Assembly: GCA_920105625.2 (NCBI GenBank)
Contig: CAKKTE020000328.1
Location: 1,550,001-1,614,000, forward strand
Source of the DNA: Clusia tigrina
Lineage: Eukaryota > Arthropoda > Insecta > Diptera > Clusiidae
DNA length: 64,000 bases
Direction: 5' to 3'
Shown here: positions 23,928-36,150 of the stretch, piece after piece
How positions within the stretch are numbered: the first letter of the stretch is position 1
Layout of the letters: each line of letters opens with the position of its first letter
Notes under the pieces: generated by a model
Told to the model about the DNA's origin: nothing
Database searches by the model: none
The model's input: only the letters and a program-made list of their open reading frames with translations
Program-made: the position numbers and the translations under genes

Positions 23928-26857
23928 ACTCATGGGTAGCATAGCTTTGAGCGATAGCTTAAATTGACAAGGGGCTCGAGTACTTTATTGTTACAAAATT
24001 TCAAGGTTTTATGACGCTCCAGTAAAAAACTACAAGCATTTGTATGTTGCAAACTTTGATAGGTGTAGGACGTACCGTATAAAAGTTAGGGCTATTTGAA
24101 GTTTTATCAGTGTTTGATTTGGGACTCAAGGGTAACATAGCTTTGAGCGATAACTTAAATTGACAAGAGGCTCGAGTACTTTATTGTTACAAAATTTGAA
24201 GGTTTTATGACGCTCCAGTAAAAAGTTACAAGCATTTGTATGCTGCAAACTTTGATAGGTGTAGGACGTACCGTATAGAAGTTAGGGCCATTTGAAGTTT
24301 TATAAGTGTTTGATTTGGGACTCAAGGGTAGCATAGCTTTGAGCGATAGCTTCAATTGACAAGAGGCTCGAGTACTTTATTGTTAGAAAATTTCAAGGTT
24401 TTATGACGCTCCAGTAAAAAGTTACAAGCATTTGTATGTTGCAAACTTTGATAGGTGTAGGACCGTATAGAAGTTAGGGCCATTTGAAGTTTTATCAGTG
24501 TTTGATTTGGGACTCAAGGGTAGCATAGCTTTGAGCGATATCTTAAATTGACAAGAGGCTCGAGTACTTTATTGTTACAAAATTTCAAGGACTTATGACG
24601 CTCCAGTAAAAAGTTACAAGCATTTGTATATTGCAAACTTTGATAGGTTTAGGGCGTACCGTATAGAAGTTAGGGCCATTTGAGGTTTTCTCAGTGTTTC
24701 ATTTGGGACTCAAGGGTAGCATAGCTTTGAGCGATAGCTTAAATTGACAAGAGGCTCGAGTACTTTATTGTTACAAAATTTCAAGGTTTTATGACGCTCA
24801 AGTAAAAAGTTACAAGCATTTGTATGTTGCAAACTTTGATAGGTGTAGGGCGTACCGTATAGAAGTTAGGGCCATTTGAAGTTTTCTCAGTGTTTCATTT
24901 GGGACTCAAGGGTAGCATAGCTTTGAGCGATAGCTTAAATTGACAAGAGGCTCGATTACTTTATAGTTACAAAACTTCAAGGTCTTATGACGCTCCAGTA
25001 AAAAGTTACAAGCATTTGTATGTTGCAAACTTTGATAGGTGTAGGACGTACCGTATAGAAGTTAGGGCCATTTGAAGTTTTATCAGTGTTTGATTTGGGA
25101 CTCAAGGGTAGCATAGCTTTGAGCGATATCTTAAATTGACAAGAGGCTCGAGTACTTTATTGTTACAAAATTTCAAGGTCTTATGACGCTCCAGTAAAAA
25201 GTTACAAGAATTTGTATGTTGCAAACTTTGATAGGTGTAGGACGTACCGTATAGAAGTTAGGGCCATTTGAAGTTTTATCAGTGTTTGATTTGGGACTCA
25301 AGGGTAGCATATCTTTGGACGATGGCTTAAATTGACAAGAGGCTCGAGTACTTTATTGTTACAAAATTTGAAGGTTTTATGACGCTCCAGTAAAAAGTTA
25401 CAAGCATTTGTATGTTGCAAACTTTGATAGGTGTAGGACGTACCGTATAGAAGTTAGGGCCATTTGAAGTCTTATCATTGTTTGATTGGGACTCAAGGGT
25501 AGCATAGCTTTGAGCGATAGCTTAAATTGACAAGAGGCTCGAGTACTTTATTGTTACAAAATTTCAAGGTCTTATGACGCTCCAGTAAAAAGTTACACGC
25601 ATTTGTATGTTGCAAACTTTGATAGGTGTAGGACGTACCATATAGAAGTTAGGGCCATTTGAAGTTTTCTCAGTGTTTGATTTGCGACTCAAGGGTAGCA
25701 TAGCTTTGAGCGATAGCTTAAATTGACAAGGTTCTCGAGTACTTTATTGTTACAAAATTTCAAGGTTTTATGACGCTCCAGTAAAAAATTACAAGCATTT
25801 GTATGTTACAAACTTTGATAGGTGTAGGGCGTACCGTATAGAAGTTAGGGCCATTTGAAATTTTATTAGTGTTTGATTTGGGACTCAAGGGTAGCATAGC
25901 TTTGAGCGATAGCTTAAATTGACAAGAGGCTCGAGTACTTTATTGTTACAAAATTTCAAGGTTTTATGACGCTCCAGTAAAAAGTTACAAGCATATGTAT
26001 GCTGCAAACTTTGATAGGTGTAGGATGTACCGTATAGAAGTTAGGCCCATTTGAAGTTTTATCAGTGTTTGATTTGGGACTCAAGGGTAGCATAGCTTTG
26101 AGCGATAGCTTAAATTGACAAGAGGCTCGAGTACTTTATTGTTACAAAATTTCAAGGTTTTATGACGCTCCAGTAAAAAGTTACAAGCATTTGTATGTTG
26201 CAAACTTTGATAGGTATAGGGCGTACCGTATAGAAGTTAGGGCCATTTGTAGTTTTCTCAGTGTTTCATTTGGGACTCAAGGGTAGCATAGCTTTGAGCA
26301 ATAGCTTAAATTGACAAGAGGCTCGAGTACTTTATTGTTACAAAATTTCAAGGTCTTATGACGCTCCAGTAAAAAGTTACAAGCATTTGTATGTTGCAAA
26401 CTTTGATAGGTGTAGGACGTACAGAAGTTAGGGCCATTTGAAGTTTTATCAGTGTTTGATTTGGGACTCAAGGGTAACATATCTTTGAGCGGTGGCTTAA
26501 ATTGACAAGAGGCTCGAGTACTTTATTGTTACAAAATTTCAAGGTTTTATGACGCTCCAGTAAAAAGTTACAAGCATTTGTATGTTGCAAACTTTGATAG
26601 GTGTAGGGCGTACCGTATAGAAGTTAGGGCCATTTGAAGTTTTCTCAGTTTTTCATTTGGGACTCAAGGGTAGCATAGCTTTGAGCGATAGCTTAAATTG
26701 ACAAGAGGCTCGAGTATTTTATTGTTACAAAATTTCAAGGTTTTATGACGCTCCAGTAAAAAGTTACAAGCATTAGTATGTTGCAAACTTTGATAGGTGT
26801 AGGACGTACCGTATAGAAGTTAGGGCCATTTGAAGTTTTATCAGTGTTTGATTTGGG
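23928..26857 (+). repeat. HOR domain D, unit 2 (2930 bp)
   Basis: It repeats unit 1 but has one extra monomer between about 24750 and 24950. The shift is from 2734 to 2930 bp, exactly 196, and it lies just before the CTCGATTACTTTATAG marker (22021 and 24951). It carries the same three small deletions as unit 1. Confidence 0.88.
24306..24497 (+). repeat. 192-bp monomer with 4-bp deletion, second copy
   Basis: It shares with 21572-21763 both the GTAC loss and the substitutions TTATAAGTG, GCTTCAATTGAC and TTGTTAGAAAA. Confidence 0.92.
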
Positions 26858-27233
26858 CCTCAAGGGTAGCATAGCTTTGAGCGATATCTTAAATTGACAA
26901 GAGGCTCGAGTACTTTATTGTTACAAAATTTCAAGGACTTATGACGCTCCAGTAAAAAGTTACAAGCATTTGTATGTTGCAAACTTTGATAGGTGTAGGA
27001 CGTACCGTATAAAAGTTAGGGCCATTTGAAGTTTTATCGTGTTTGATTTGGGACTCAAGGGTAGCAAAGCTTTGAGCGATGGCTTAAATTGACAAGAGGC
27101 TCGAGTACTTTATTGTTACAAAATTTCAAGCTTTTATGACGCTCCAGTAAAAAGTTACAAGCATTTGTATTTTGGAAACTTTGATAGGTGTAGGACGTAC
27201 CGAATAGAAGTAAGGGCCATTTGAAGTTTTATC

Positions 27234-27429
27234 AGTGTTTGATTTGGGACTCAAGGGTAGCATAGCTTTGAGCGATAGCTTAAATTGACAAGAGGCTCGA
27301 GTACTTTATTGTTACAAAATTTCAAGGTTTTATGACGCTCCAGTAAAAAGTTACAAGCATTTGTATGTTGCAAATTTTGATAGGTGTAGGACGTACCGTA
27401 TAGAAGTTAGGGCCATTTGAAGTTTTATC
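27234..27429 (+). repeat. Representative near-consensus 196-bp monomer
   Basis: This copy differs from my hand-made consensus at one base (CAAATTTTGAT instead of CAAACTTTGAT). It shows the monomer anatomy. A GGGACTCAAGGG block lies at bases 12-23. A short direct repeat ATAGCTT occurs at 28-34 and again at 41-47. An XhoI-type CTCGAG palindrome is at 62-67, and A/T tracts are CAAAATTT at 81-88 and AAAAA at 111-115. Five CpG sites lie at about 39, 64, 102, 158 and 163. The plant-satellite-like motif AAGTTAGGGCCATTTGAAG is at 170-188. Since 196 leaves remainder 1 on division by 3, each successive monomer is read in a different frame, so the array cannot encode a long repetitive protein. Confidence 0.95.
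27309..27424 (+). repeat. Degenerate internal direct repeat, 56-bp step, within the monomer
   Basis: Monomer bases 76-135 align without gaps to bases 132-191 of the same monomer. I count 38 identical positions in 60. Shared blocks include TGTT.CAAA.TTT, GACG..CC, AAGTTA and CATTTG. The alignment can be extended further with a 2-bp gap (CTTTGAT against GTTTGAT across the monomer boundary). A weaker similarity to GCATAGCTTTGAG upstream hints at a third copy. I infer that the 196-bp unit was built from a smaller unit of about 56 bp that later diverged. The coordinates show the two copies in one representative monomer, and the same relation holds in every full-length copy. Confidence 0.7.
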
Positions 27430-29595
27430 AGTGTTTGATTTGGGACTCAAGGGTAGCATAGCTTTGAGCGATAGCTTAAATTGACAAGAGGCTTGAGTAC
27501 TTTATTGTTACAAAATTTCAAGGTTTAATGACGCTCCAGTAAAAAGTTACAAGCATTTGTATTTTGCAAAATTTGAGAGGTGTATTACGTACCGTATAAA
27601 AGTTAGGGCCATTTGAAGTTTTATCGGTGTTTGATTTGGGACTCAAGGGTACCATAGCTTTGAGCGATAGCTTAAATTGACAAGAGGCTCGAGTACTTTA
27701 TTGTTACAAAATTTCAAGGTTTTATGACGCTCCAGTAAAAAGTTACAAGCATTTGTATATTGCAAACTTTGATAGGTTTAGGGCGTACCGTATAGAAGTT
27801 AGGGCCATTTGAGGTTTTCTCAGTGTTTCATTTGGGACTCAAGGGTAGCATAGCTTTGAGCGATAGCTTAAATTGACAAGAGGCTCGAGTACTTTATTGT
27901 TACAAAATTTCAAGGTTTTATGACGCTCAAGTAAAAAGTTACAAGCATTTGTATGTTGCAAACTTTGATAGGTGTAGGGCGTACCGTATAGAAGTTAGGG
28001 CCATTTGAAGTTTTCTCAGTGTTTCATTTGGGACTCAAGGGTAGCATAGCTTTGAGCGATAGCTTAAATTGACAAGAGGCTCGAGTACTTTATTGTTACA
28101 AAACTTCAAGGTTTTATGACGCTCCAGTAAAAAGTTACAAGCATTTGTATGTTGCAAACTTTGATAGGTGTAGGACGTACCGTATAGAAGTTAGGGCCAT
28201 TTGAAGTTTTATCAGTGTTTGATTTGGGACTCAAGGGTAGCATAGCTTTGAGCGATATCTTAAATTGACAAGAGGCTCGAGTACTTTATTGTTACAAAAT
28301 TTCAAGGTCTTATGACGCTCCAGTAAAAAGTTACAAGAATTTGTATGTTGCAAACTTTGATAGGTGTAGGACGTACCGTATAGAAGTTAGGGCCATTTGA
28401 AGTTTTATCAGTGTTTGATTTGGGACTCAAGGGTAGCATATCTTTGGACGATGGCTTAAATTGACAAGAGGCTCGAGTACTTTATTGTTACAAAATTTCA
28501 AGGTTTTATGACGCTCCAGTAAAAAGTTACAAGCATTTGTATGTTGCAAACTTTGATAGGTATAGGGCGTACCGTATAGAAGTTAGGGCCATTTGTAGTT
28601 TTCTCAGTGTTTCATTTGGGACTCAAGGGTAGCATAGCTTTGAGCGATATCTTAAATTGACAAGAGGCTCGAGTACTTTATTGTTACAAAATTTCAAGGT
28701 CTTATGACGCTCCAGTAAAAAGTTACAAGAATTTGTATGTTGCAAACTTTGATAGGTGTAGGATGTACCGTATAGAAGTTAGGCCCATTTGAAGTTTTAT
28801 CAGTGTTTGATTTGGGACTCAAGGGTAGCATAGCTTTGAGCGATAGCTTAAATTGACAAGAGGCTCGAGTACTTTATTGTTACAAAATTTCAAGGTTTTA
28901 TGACGCTCCAGTAAAAAGTTACAAGCATTTGTATGTTGCAAACTTTGATAGGTATAGGGCGTACCGTATAGAAGTTAGGGCCATTTGTAGTTTTCTCAGT
29001 GTTTCATTTGGGACTCAAGGGTAGCATAGCTTTGAGCAATAGCTTAAATTGACAAGAGGCTCGAGTACTTTATTGTTACAAAATTTCAAGGTCTTATGAC
29101 GCTCCAGTAAAAAGTTACAAGCATATGTATGTTGCAAACTTTGATAGGTGTAGGACGTACAGAAGTTAGGGCCATTTGAAGTTTTATCAGTGTTTGATTT
29201 GGGACTCAAGGGTAACATATCTTTGAGCGGTGGCTTAAATTGACAAGAGGCTCGAGTACTTTATTGTTACAAAATTTCAAGGTTTTATGACGCTCCAGTA
29301 AAAAGTTACAAGCATTTGTATGTTGCAAACTTTGATAGGTGTAGGGCGTACCGTATAGAAGTTAGGGCCATTTGAAGTTTTCTCAGTGTTTCATTTGGGA
29401 CTCAAGGGTAGCATAGCTTTGAGCGATAGCTTAAATTGACAAGAGGCTCGAGTATTTTATTGTTACAAAATTTCAAGGTTTTATGACGCTCCAGTAAAAA
29501 GTTACAAGCATTAGTATGTTGCAAACTTTGATAGGTGTAGGACGTACCGTATAGAAGTTAGGGCCATTTGAAGTTTTATCAGTGTTTGATTTGGG

Positions 29596-31745
29596 CCTCA
29601 AGGGTAGCATAGCTTTGAGCGATATCTTAAATTGACAAGAGGCTCGAGTACTTTATTGTTACAAAATTTCAAGGACTTATGACGCTCCAGTAAAAAGTTA
29701 CAAGCATTTGTATGTTGCAAACTTTGATAGGTGTAGGACGTACCGTATAAAAGTTAGGGCCATTTGAAGTTTTATCGTGTTTGATTTGGGACTCAAGGGT
29801 AGCAAAGCTTTGAGCGATGGCTTAAATTGACAAGAGGCTCGAGTACTTTATTGTTACAAAATTTCAAGCTTTTATGACGCTCCAGTAAAAAGTTACAAGC
29901 ATTTGTATTTTGGAAACTTTGATAGGTGTAGGACGTACCGAATAGAAGTAAGGGCCATTTGAAGTTTTATCAGTGTTTGATTTGGGACTCAAGGGTAGCA
30001 TAGCTTTGAGCGATAGCTTAAATTGACAAGAGGCTCGAGTACTTTATTGTTACAAAATTTCAAGGTTTTATGACGCTCCAGTAAAAAGTTACAAGCATTT
30101 GTATGTTGCAAATTTTGATAGGTGTAGGACGTACCGTATAGAAGTTAGGGCCATTTGAAGTTTTATCAGTGTTTGATTTGGGACTCAAGGGTAGCATAGC
30201 TTTGAGCGATAGCTTAAATTGACAAGAGGCTTGAGTACTTTATTGTTACAAAATTTCAAGGTTTAATGACGCTCCAGTAAAAAGTTACAAGCATTTGTAT
30301 TTTGCAAAATTTGAGAGGTGTATTACGTACCGTATAAAAGTTAGGGCCATTTGAAGTTTTATCGGTGTTTGATTTGGGACTCAAGGGTACCATAGCTTTG
30401 AGCGATAGCTTAAATTGACAAGAGGCTCGAGTACTTTATTGTTACAAAATTTCAAGGTTTTATGACGCTCCAGTAAAAAGTTACAAGCATTTGTATATTG
30501 CAAACTTTGATAGGTTTAGCGCGTACCGTATAGAAGTTAGGGCCATTTGAGGTTTTCTCAGTGTTTCATTTGGGACTCAAGGGTAGCATAGCTTTGAGCG
30601 ATAGCTTAAATTGACAAGAGGCTCGAGTACTTTATTGTTACAAAATTTCAAGGTTTTATGACGCTCAAGTAAAAAGTTACAAGCATTTGTATGTTGCAAA
30701 CTTTGATAGGTGTAGGGCGTACCGTATAGAAGTTAGGGCCATTTGAAGTTTTCTCAGTGTTTCATTTGGGACTCAAGGGTAGCATAGCTTTGAGCGATAG
30801 CTTAAATTGACAAGAGGCTCGAGTACTTTATTGTTACAAAACTTCAAGGTTTTATGACGCTCCAGTAAAAAGTTACAAGCATTTGTATGTTGCAAACTTT
30901 GATAGGTGTAGGACGTACCGTATAGAAGTTAGGGCCATTTGAAGTTTTATCAGTGTTTGATTTGGGACTCAAGGGTAGCATAGCTTTGAGCGATATCTTA
31001 AATTGACAAGAGGCTCGAGTACTTTATTGTTACAAAATTTCAAGGTCTTATGACGCTCCAGTAAAAAGTTACAAGAATTTGTATGTTGCAAACTTTGATA
31101 GGTGTAGGACGTACCGTATAGAAGTTAGGGCCATTTGAAGTTTTATCAGTGTTTGATTTGGGACTCAAGGGTAGCATAGCTATGAGCGATAGCTTAAATT
31201 GACAAGGTTCTCGAGTACTTTATTGTTACAAAATTTCAAGGTTTTATGACGCTCCAGTAAAAAATTACAAGCATTTGTATGTTACAAACTTTGATAGGTG
31301 TAGGGCGTACCGTATAGAAGTTAGGGCCATTTGAAATTTTATTAGTGTTTCATTTGGGACTCAAGGGTAGCATAGCTTTGAGCAATAGCTTAAATTGACA
31401 AGAGGCTCGAGTACTTTATTGTTACAAAATTTCAAGGTCTTATGACGCTCCAGTAAAAAGTTACAAGCATTTGTATGTTGCAAACTTTGATAGGTGTAGG
31501 ACGTACAGAAGTTAGGGCCATTTGAAGTTTTATCAGTGTTTGATTTGGGACTCAAGGGTAACATATCTTTGAGCGGTGGCTTAAATTGACAAGAGGCTCG
31601 AGTACTTTATTGTTACAAAATTTCAAGGTTTTATGACGCTCCAGTAAAAAGTTACAAGCATTTGTATGTTGCAAACTTTGATAGGTGTAGGGCGTACCGT
31701 ATAGAAGTTAGGGCCATTTGAAGTTTTATCAGTGTTTGATTTGGG
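29596..31745 (+). repeat. HOR domain D, unit 4 (2150 bp)
   Basis: Eleven monomers less 6 bp, a three-monomer contraction of unit 3. TTTTATCGTG at about 29771 and the 5-bp deletion near 31504 explain the 6 bp. GGGCCTCAAGG at its start is otherwise seen only at the start of unit 3. Confidence 0.88.
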
Positions 31746-34700
31746 ACTCAAGGGTAGCATAGCTTTGAGCGATATCTTAAATTGACAAGAGGCTCGAGTA
31801 CTTTATTGTTACAAAATTTCAAGGACTTATGACGCTCCAGTAAAAAGTTACAAGCATTTGTATGTTGCAAACTTTGATAGGTGTAGGACGTACCGTATAA
31901 AAGTTAGGGCCATTTGAAGTTTTATCGTGTTTGATTTGGGACTCAAGGGTAGCAAAGCTTTGAGCGATGGCTTAAATTGACAAGAGGCTCGAGTACTTTA
32001 TTGTTACAAAATTTCAAGCTTTTATGACGCTCCAGTAAAAAGTTACAAGCATTTGTATTTTGGAAACTTTGATAGGTGTAGGACGTACCGAATAGAAGTA
32101 AGGGCCATTTGAAGTTTTATCAGTGTTTGATTTGGGACTCAAGGGTAGCATAGCTTTGAGCGATAGCTTAAATTGACAAGAGGCTCGAGTACTTTATTGT
32201 TACAAAATTTCAAGGTTTTATGACGCTCCAGTAAAAAGTTACAAGCATTTGTATGTTGCAAATTTTGATAGGTGTAGGACGTACCGTATAGAAGTTAGGG
32301 CCATTTGAAGTTTTATCAGTGTTTGATTTGGGACTCAAGGGTAGCATAGCTTTGAGCGATAGCTTAAATTGACAAGAGGCTTGAGTACTTTATTGTTACA
32401 AAATTTCAAGGTTTAATGACGCTCCAGTAAAAAGTTACAAGCATTTGTATTTTGCAAAATTTGAGAGGTGTATTACGTACCGTATAAAAGTTAGGGCCAT
32501 TTGAAGTTTTATCGGTGTTTGATTTGGGACTCAAGGGTACCATAGCTTTGAGCGATAGCTTAAATTGACAAGAGGCTCGAGTACTTTATTGTTACAAAAT
32601 TTCAAGGTTTTATGACGCTCCAGTAAAAAGTTACAAGCATTTGTATATTGCAAACTTTGATAGGTTTAGGGCGTACCGTATAGAAGTTAGGGCCATTTGA
32701 GGTTTTCTCAGTGTTTCATTTGGGACTCAAGGGTAGCATAGCTTTGAGCGATAGCTTAAATTGACAAGAGGCTCGAGTACTTTATTGTTACAAAATTTCA
32801 AGGTTTTATGACGCTCAAGTAAAAAGTTACAAGCATTTGTATGTTGCAAACTTTGATAGGTGTAGGGCGTACCGTATAGAAGTAAGGGCCATTTGAAGTT
32901 TTCTTAGTGTTTCATTTGGGACTCAAGGGTAGCATAGCTTTGAGCGATAGCTTAAATTGACAAGAGGCTCGAGTACTTTATTGTTACAAAACTTCAAGGT
33001 TTTATGACGCTCCAGTAAAAAGTTACAAGCATTTGTATGTTGCAAACTTTGATAGGTGTAGGACGTACCGTATAGAAGTTAGGGCCATTTGAAGTTTTAT
33101 CAGTGTTTGATTTGGGACTCAAGGGTAGCATAGCTTTGAGCGATATCTTAAATTGACAAGAGGCTCGAGTACTTTATTGTTACAAAATTTCAAGGTCTTA
33201 TGACGCTCCAGTAAAAAGTTACAAGAATTTGTATGTTGCAAACTTTGATATGTATAGGACGTACCGTATAGAAGTTAGGGCCATTTGAAGTTTTATCAGT
33301 GTTTGATTTGGGACTCAAGGGTAGCATATCTTTGGACGATGGCTTAAATTGACAAGAGGCTCGAGTACTTTATTGTTACAAAATTTGAAGGTTTTATGAC
33401 GCTCCAGTAAAAAGTTACAAGCATTTGTATGTTGCAAACTTTGATAGGTGTAGGACGTACCGTATAGAAGTTAGGGCCATTTGAAGTCTTATCATTGTTT
33501 GATTGGGACTCAAGGGTAGCATAGCTTTGAGCGATAGCTTAAATTGACAAGAGGCTCGAGTACTTTATTGTTACAAAATTTCAAGGTCTTATGACGCTCC
33601 AGTAAAAAGTTACACGCTTTTGTATGTTGCAAACTTTGATAGGTGTAGGACGTACCATATAGAAGTTAGGGCCATTTGAAGTTTTCTCAGTGTTTGATTT
33701 GCGACTCAAGGGTAGCATAGCTTTGAGCGATAGCTTAAATTGACAAGGTTCTCGAGTACTTTATTGTTACAAAATTTCAAGGTTTTATGACGCTCCAGTA
33801 AAAAATTACAAGCATTTGTATGTTACAAACTTTGATAGGTGTAGGGCGTACCGTATAGAAGTTAGGGCCATTTGAAATTTTATTAGTGTTTGATTTGGGA
33901 CTCAAGGGTAGCATAGCTTTGAGCGATAGCTTAAATTGACAAGAGGCTCGAGTACTTTATTGTTACAAAATTTCAAGGTTTTATGACGCTCCAGTAAAAA
34001 GTTACAAGCATATGTATGCTGCAAACTTTGATAGGTGTAGGATGTACCGTATAGAAGTTAGGCCCATTTGAAGTTTTATCAGTGTTTGATTTGGGACTCA
34101 AGGGTAGCATAGCTTTGAGCGATAGCTTAAATTGACAAGAGGCTCGAGTACTTTATTGTTACAAAATTTCAAGGTTTTATGACGCTCCAGTAAAAAGTTA
34201 CAAGCATTTGTATGTTGCAAACTTTGATAGGTATAGGGCGTACCGTATAGAAGTTAGGGCCATTTGTAGTTTTCTCAGTGTTTCATTTGGGACTCAAGGG
34301 TAGCATAGCTTTGAGCAATAGCTTAAATTGACAAGAGGCTCGAGTACTTTATTGTTACAAAATTTCAAGGTCTTATGACGCTCCAGTAAAAAGTTACAAG
34401 CATTTGTATGTTGCAAACTTTGATAGGTGTAGGACGTACAGAAGTTAGGGCCATTTGAAGTTTTATCAGTGTTTGATTTGGGACTCAAGGGTAACATATC
34501 TTTAAGCGGTGGCTTAAATTGACAAGAGGCTCGAGTACTTTATTGTTACAAAATTTCAAGGTTTTATGACGCTCCAGTAAAAAGTTACAAGCATTTGTAT
34601 GTTGCAAACTTTGATAGGTGTAGGGCGTACCGTATAGAAGTTAGGGCCATTTGAAGTTTTCTCAGTGTTTCATTTGGGACTCAAGGGTAGCATAGCTTTG

Positions 34701-34869
34701 AGCGATAGCTTAAATTGACAAGAGGCTCGAGTATTTTATTGTTACAAAATTTCAAGGTTTTATGACGCTCCAGTAAAAAGTTACAAGCATTAGTATGTTG
34801 CAAACTTTGATAGGTGTAGGACGTACAGAAGTTAGGGCCATTTGAAGTTTTATCAGTGTTTGATTTGGG
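31746..34869 (+). repeat. HOR domain D, unit 5 (3124 bp)
   Basis: Sixteen monomers less 12 bp. The losses are 1 bp near 31926, 1 bp at GATTGGGACT (about 33503) and 5 bp at both about 34437 and 34826. The unit combines the start of units 3 and 4 with the end of units 1 and 2 (GTTAGGCCCATTTG, GGTATAGGGCG, the 5-bp deletion), so it is a recombinant of two unit types. Confidence 0.86.
34665..34855 (+). repeat. 191-bp monomer on a different background
   Basis: It lies only 387 bp (two monomers less 5) after the previous 191-bp copy. Its first part (GCGATAGC, GAGTATTTT, GCATTAGTATG) matches the monomer type that follows the deleted one in other units, while its end has the 5-bp deletion. This fits a short conversion tract or an exchange within about 60 bp. 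Confidence 0.75.
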
Positions 34870-36150
34870 ACTCAAGGGTAGCATAGCTTTGAGCGATATC
34901 TTAAATTGACAAGAGGCTCGAGTACTTTATTGTTACAAAATTTCAAGGTCTTATGACGCTCCAGTAAAAAGTTACAAGCATTTGTATGTTGCAAACTTTG
35001 ATAGGTGTAGGACGTACCGTATAGAAGTTAGGGCCATTTGAAGTTTTATCATTGTTTGATTTGGGAGTCAAGGGTAGCATAGCTTTGAGCGATAGCTTAA
35101 ATTGACAAGAGGCTCGAGTACTTTATTGTTACAAAATTTCAAGGTCTTATGACGCTCCAGTAAAAAGTTACACGCATTTGTATGTTGCAAACTTTGATAG
35201 GTGTAGGACGTACCGTATAGAAGTTAGGGCCATCTGAAGTTTTCTCAGTGTTTGATTTGCGACTCAAGGGTAGCATAGCTTTGAGCGATAGCTTAAATTG
35301 ACAAGGGGCTCGAGTACTTTATTGTTACAAAATTTCAAGGTTTTATGACGCTCCAGTAAAAAGTTACAAGCATATGTATGCTGCAAACTTTGATAGGTGT
35401 AGGACGTACCGTATAGAAGTTAGGACCATTTGAAGTTTTATCAGTGTTTGATTTGGGACTCAAGGGTAGCATAGCTTTGACCGATAGCTTAAATTGACAA
35501 GAGGCTCGAGTACTTTATTGTTACAAAATTTCAAGGTTTTATGACGCTCCAGTAAAAAGTTACAAGCATATGTATGCTGCAAACTTTTATAGGTGTAGGA
35601 CGTACCGTATAGAAGTTAGGACCATTTGAAGTTTTATCAGTGTTTGATTTGGGACTCAAGGGTAGCATAGCTTTGACCGATAGCTTAAATTGACAAGAGG
35701 CTCGAGTACTTTATTGTTACAAAATTTCAAGGTTTTATGACGCTCCAGTAAAAAGTTACAAGCATTTGTATGTTGCAAACTTTGATAGGTATAGGGCGTA
35801 CCGTATAGAAGTTAGGGTCATTTGAAGTTTTCTCAGTGTTTCATTTGGGACTCAAGGGTAGCATAGCTTTGAGCGATAGCTTAAATTGACAAGAGGCTCG
35901 AGTACTTTATTGTTACAAAATTTCAAGGTCTTATGACGCTCCAGTAAAAAGTTACAAGCATTTGTATGTTGCAAACTTTGATAGGTGTAGGACGTACCGT
36001 ATAGAAGTTAGGGCCATTTGAAGTTTTATCAGTGTTTGATTTGGGACTCAAGGGTAGCATATCTTTGAGCGGTGGCTTAAATTGACAAGAGGCTCGAGTA
36101 CTTTATTGTTACAAAATTTCAAGGTTTTATGACGCTCCAGTAAAAAGTTA
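34870..36150 (+). repeat. HOR domain E, leading segment
   Basis: About six and a half monomers lead into the domain E units. Bases around 35340-35690 contain an adjacent duplication of one monomer: GCATATGTATGCTGC (35370 and 35566), GTTAGGACCATTTG and GACCGATAGC each occur twice, 196 bp apart. The last part, with GGGTCATTTG then TTCTCAGTGTTTCATTT, resembles 61630-61900. Confidence 0.75.

Larger units (their letters stand above)
26858..29595 (+). repeat. HOR domain D, unit 3 (2738 bp)
   Basis: The unit starts at the GGGCCTCAAGG variant. Its 14 monomers lack 6 bp: 1 bp at TTTTATCGTG (27037) and 5 bp near 29160. It includes the pairs ACCGAATAGAAG and GAGAGGTGTATTACG, which recur in units 4 and 5. 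Confidence 0.88.

Noticed and set aside
27295..27300. CTCGAG palindrome in each monomer as a possible protein-binding site
   Set aside because: It is a 6-base palindrome that is frequently changed (CTCAAG, CTTGAG, CTCCAG) or deleted in the array, so there is no evidence that it is conserved for function.
27309..27348. Phased A-tracts giving intrinsic DNA curvature
   Set aside because: A/T tracts are present at about bases 85, 95 and 113 of the monomer, but the spacing is not regular enough to claim curvature by eye. A bend prediction would be needed.
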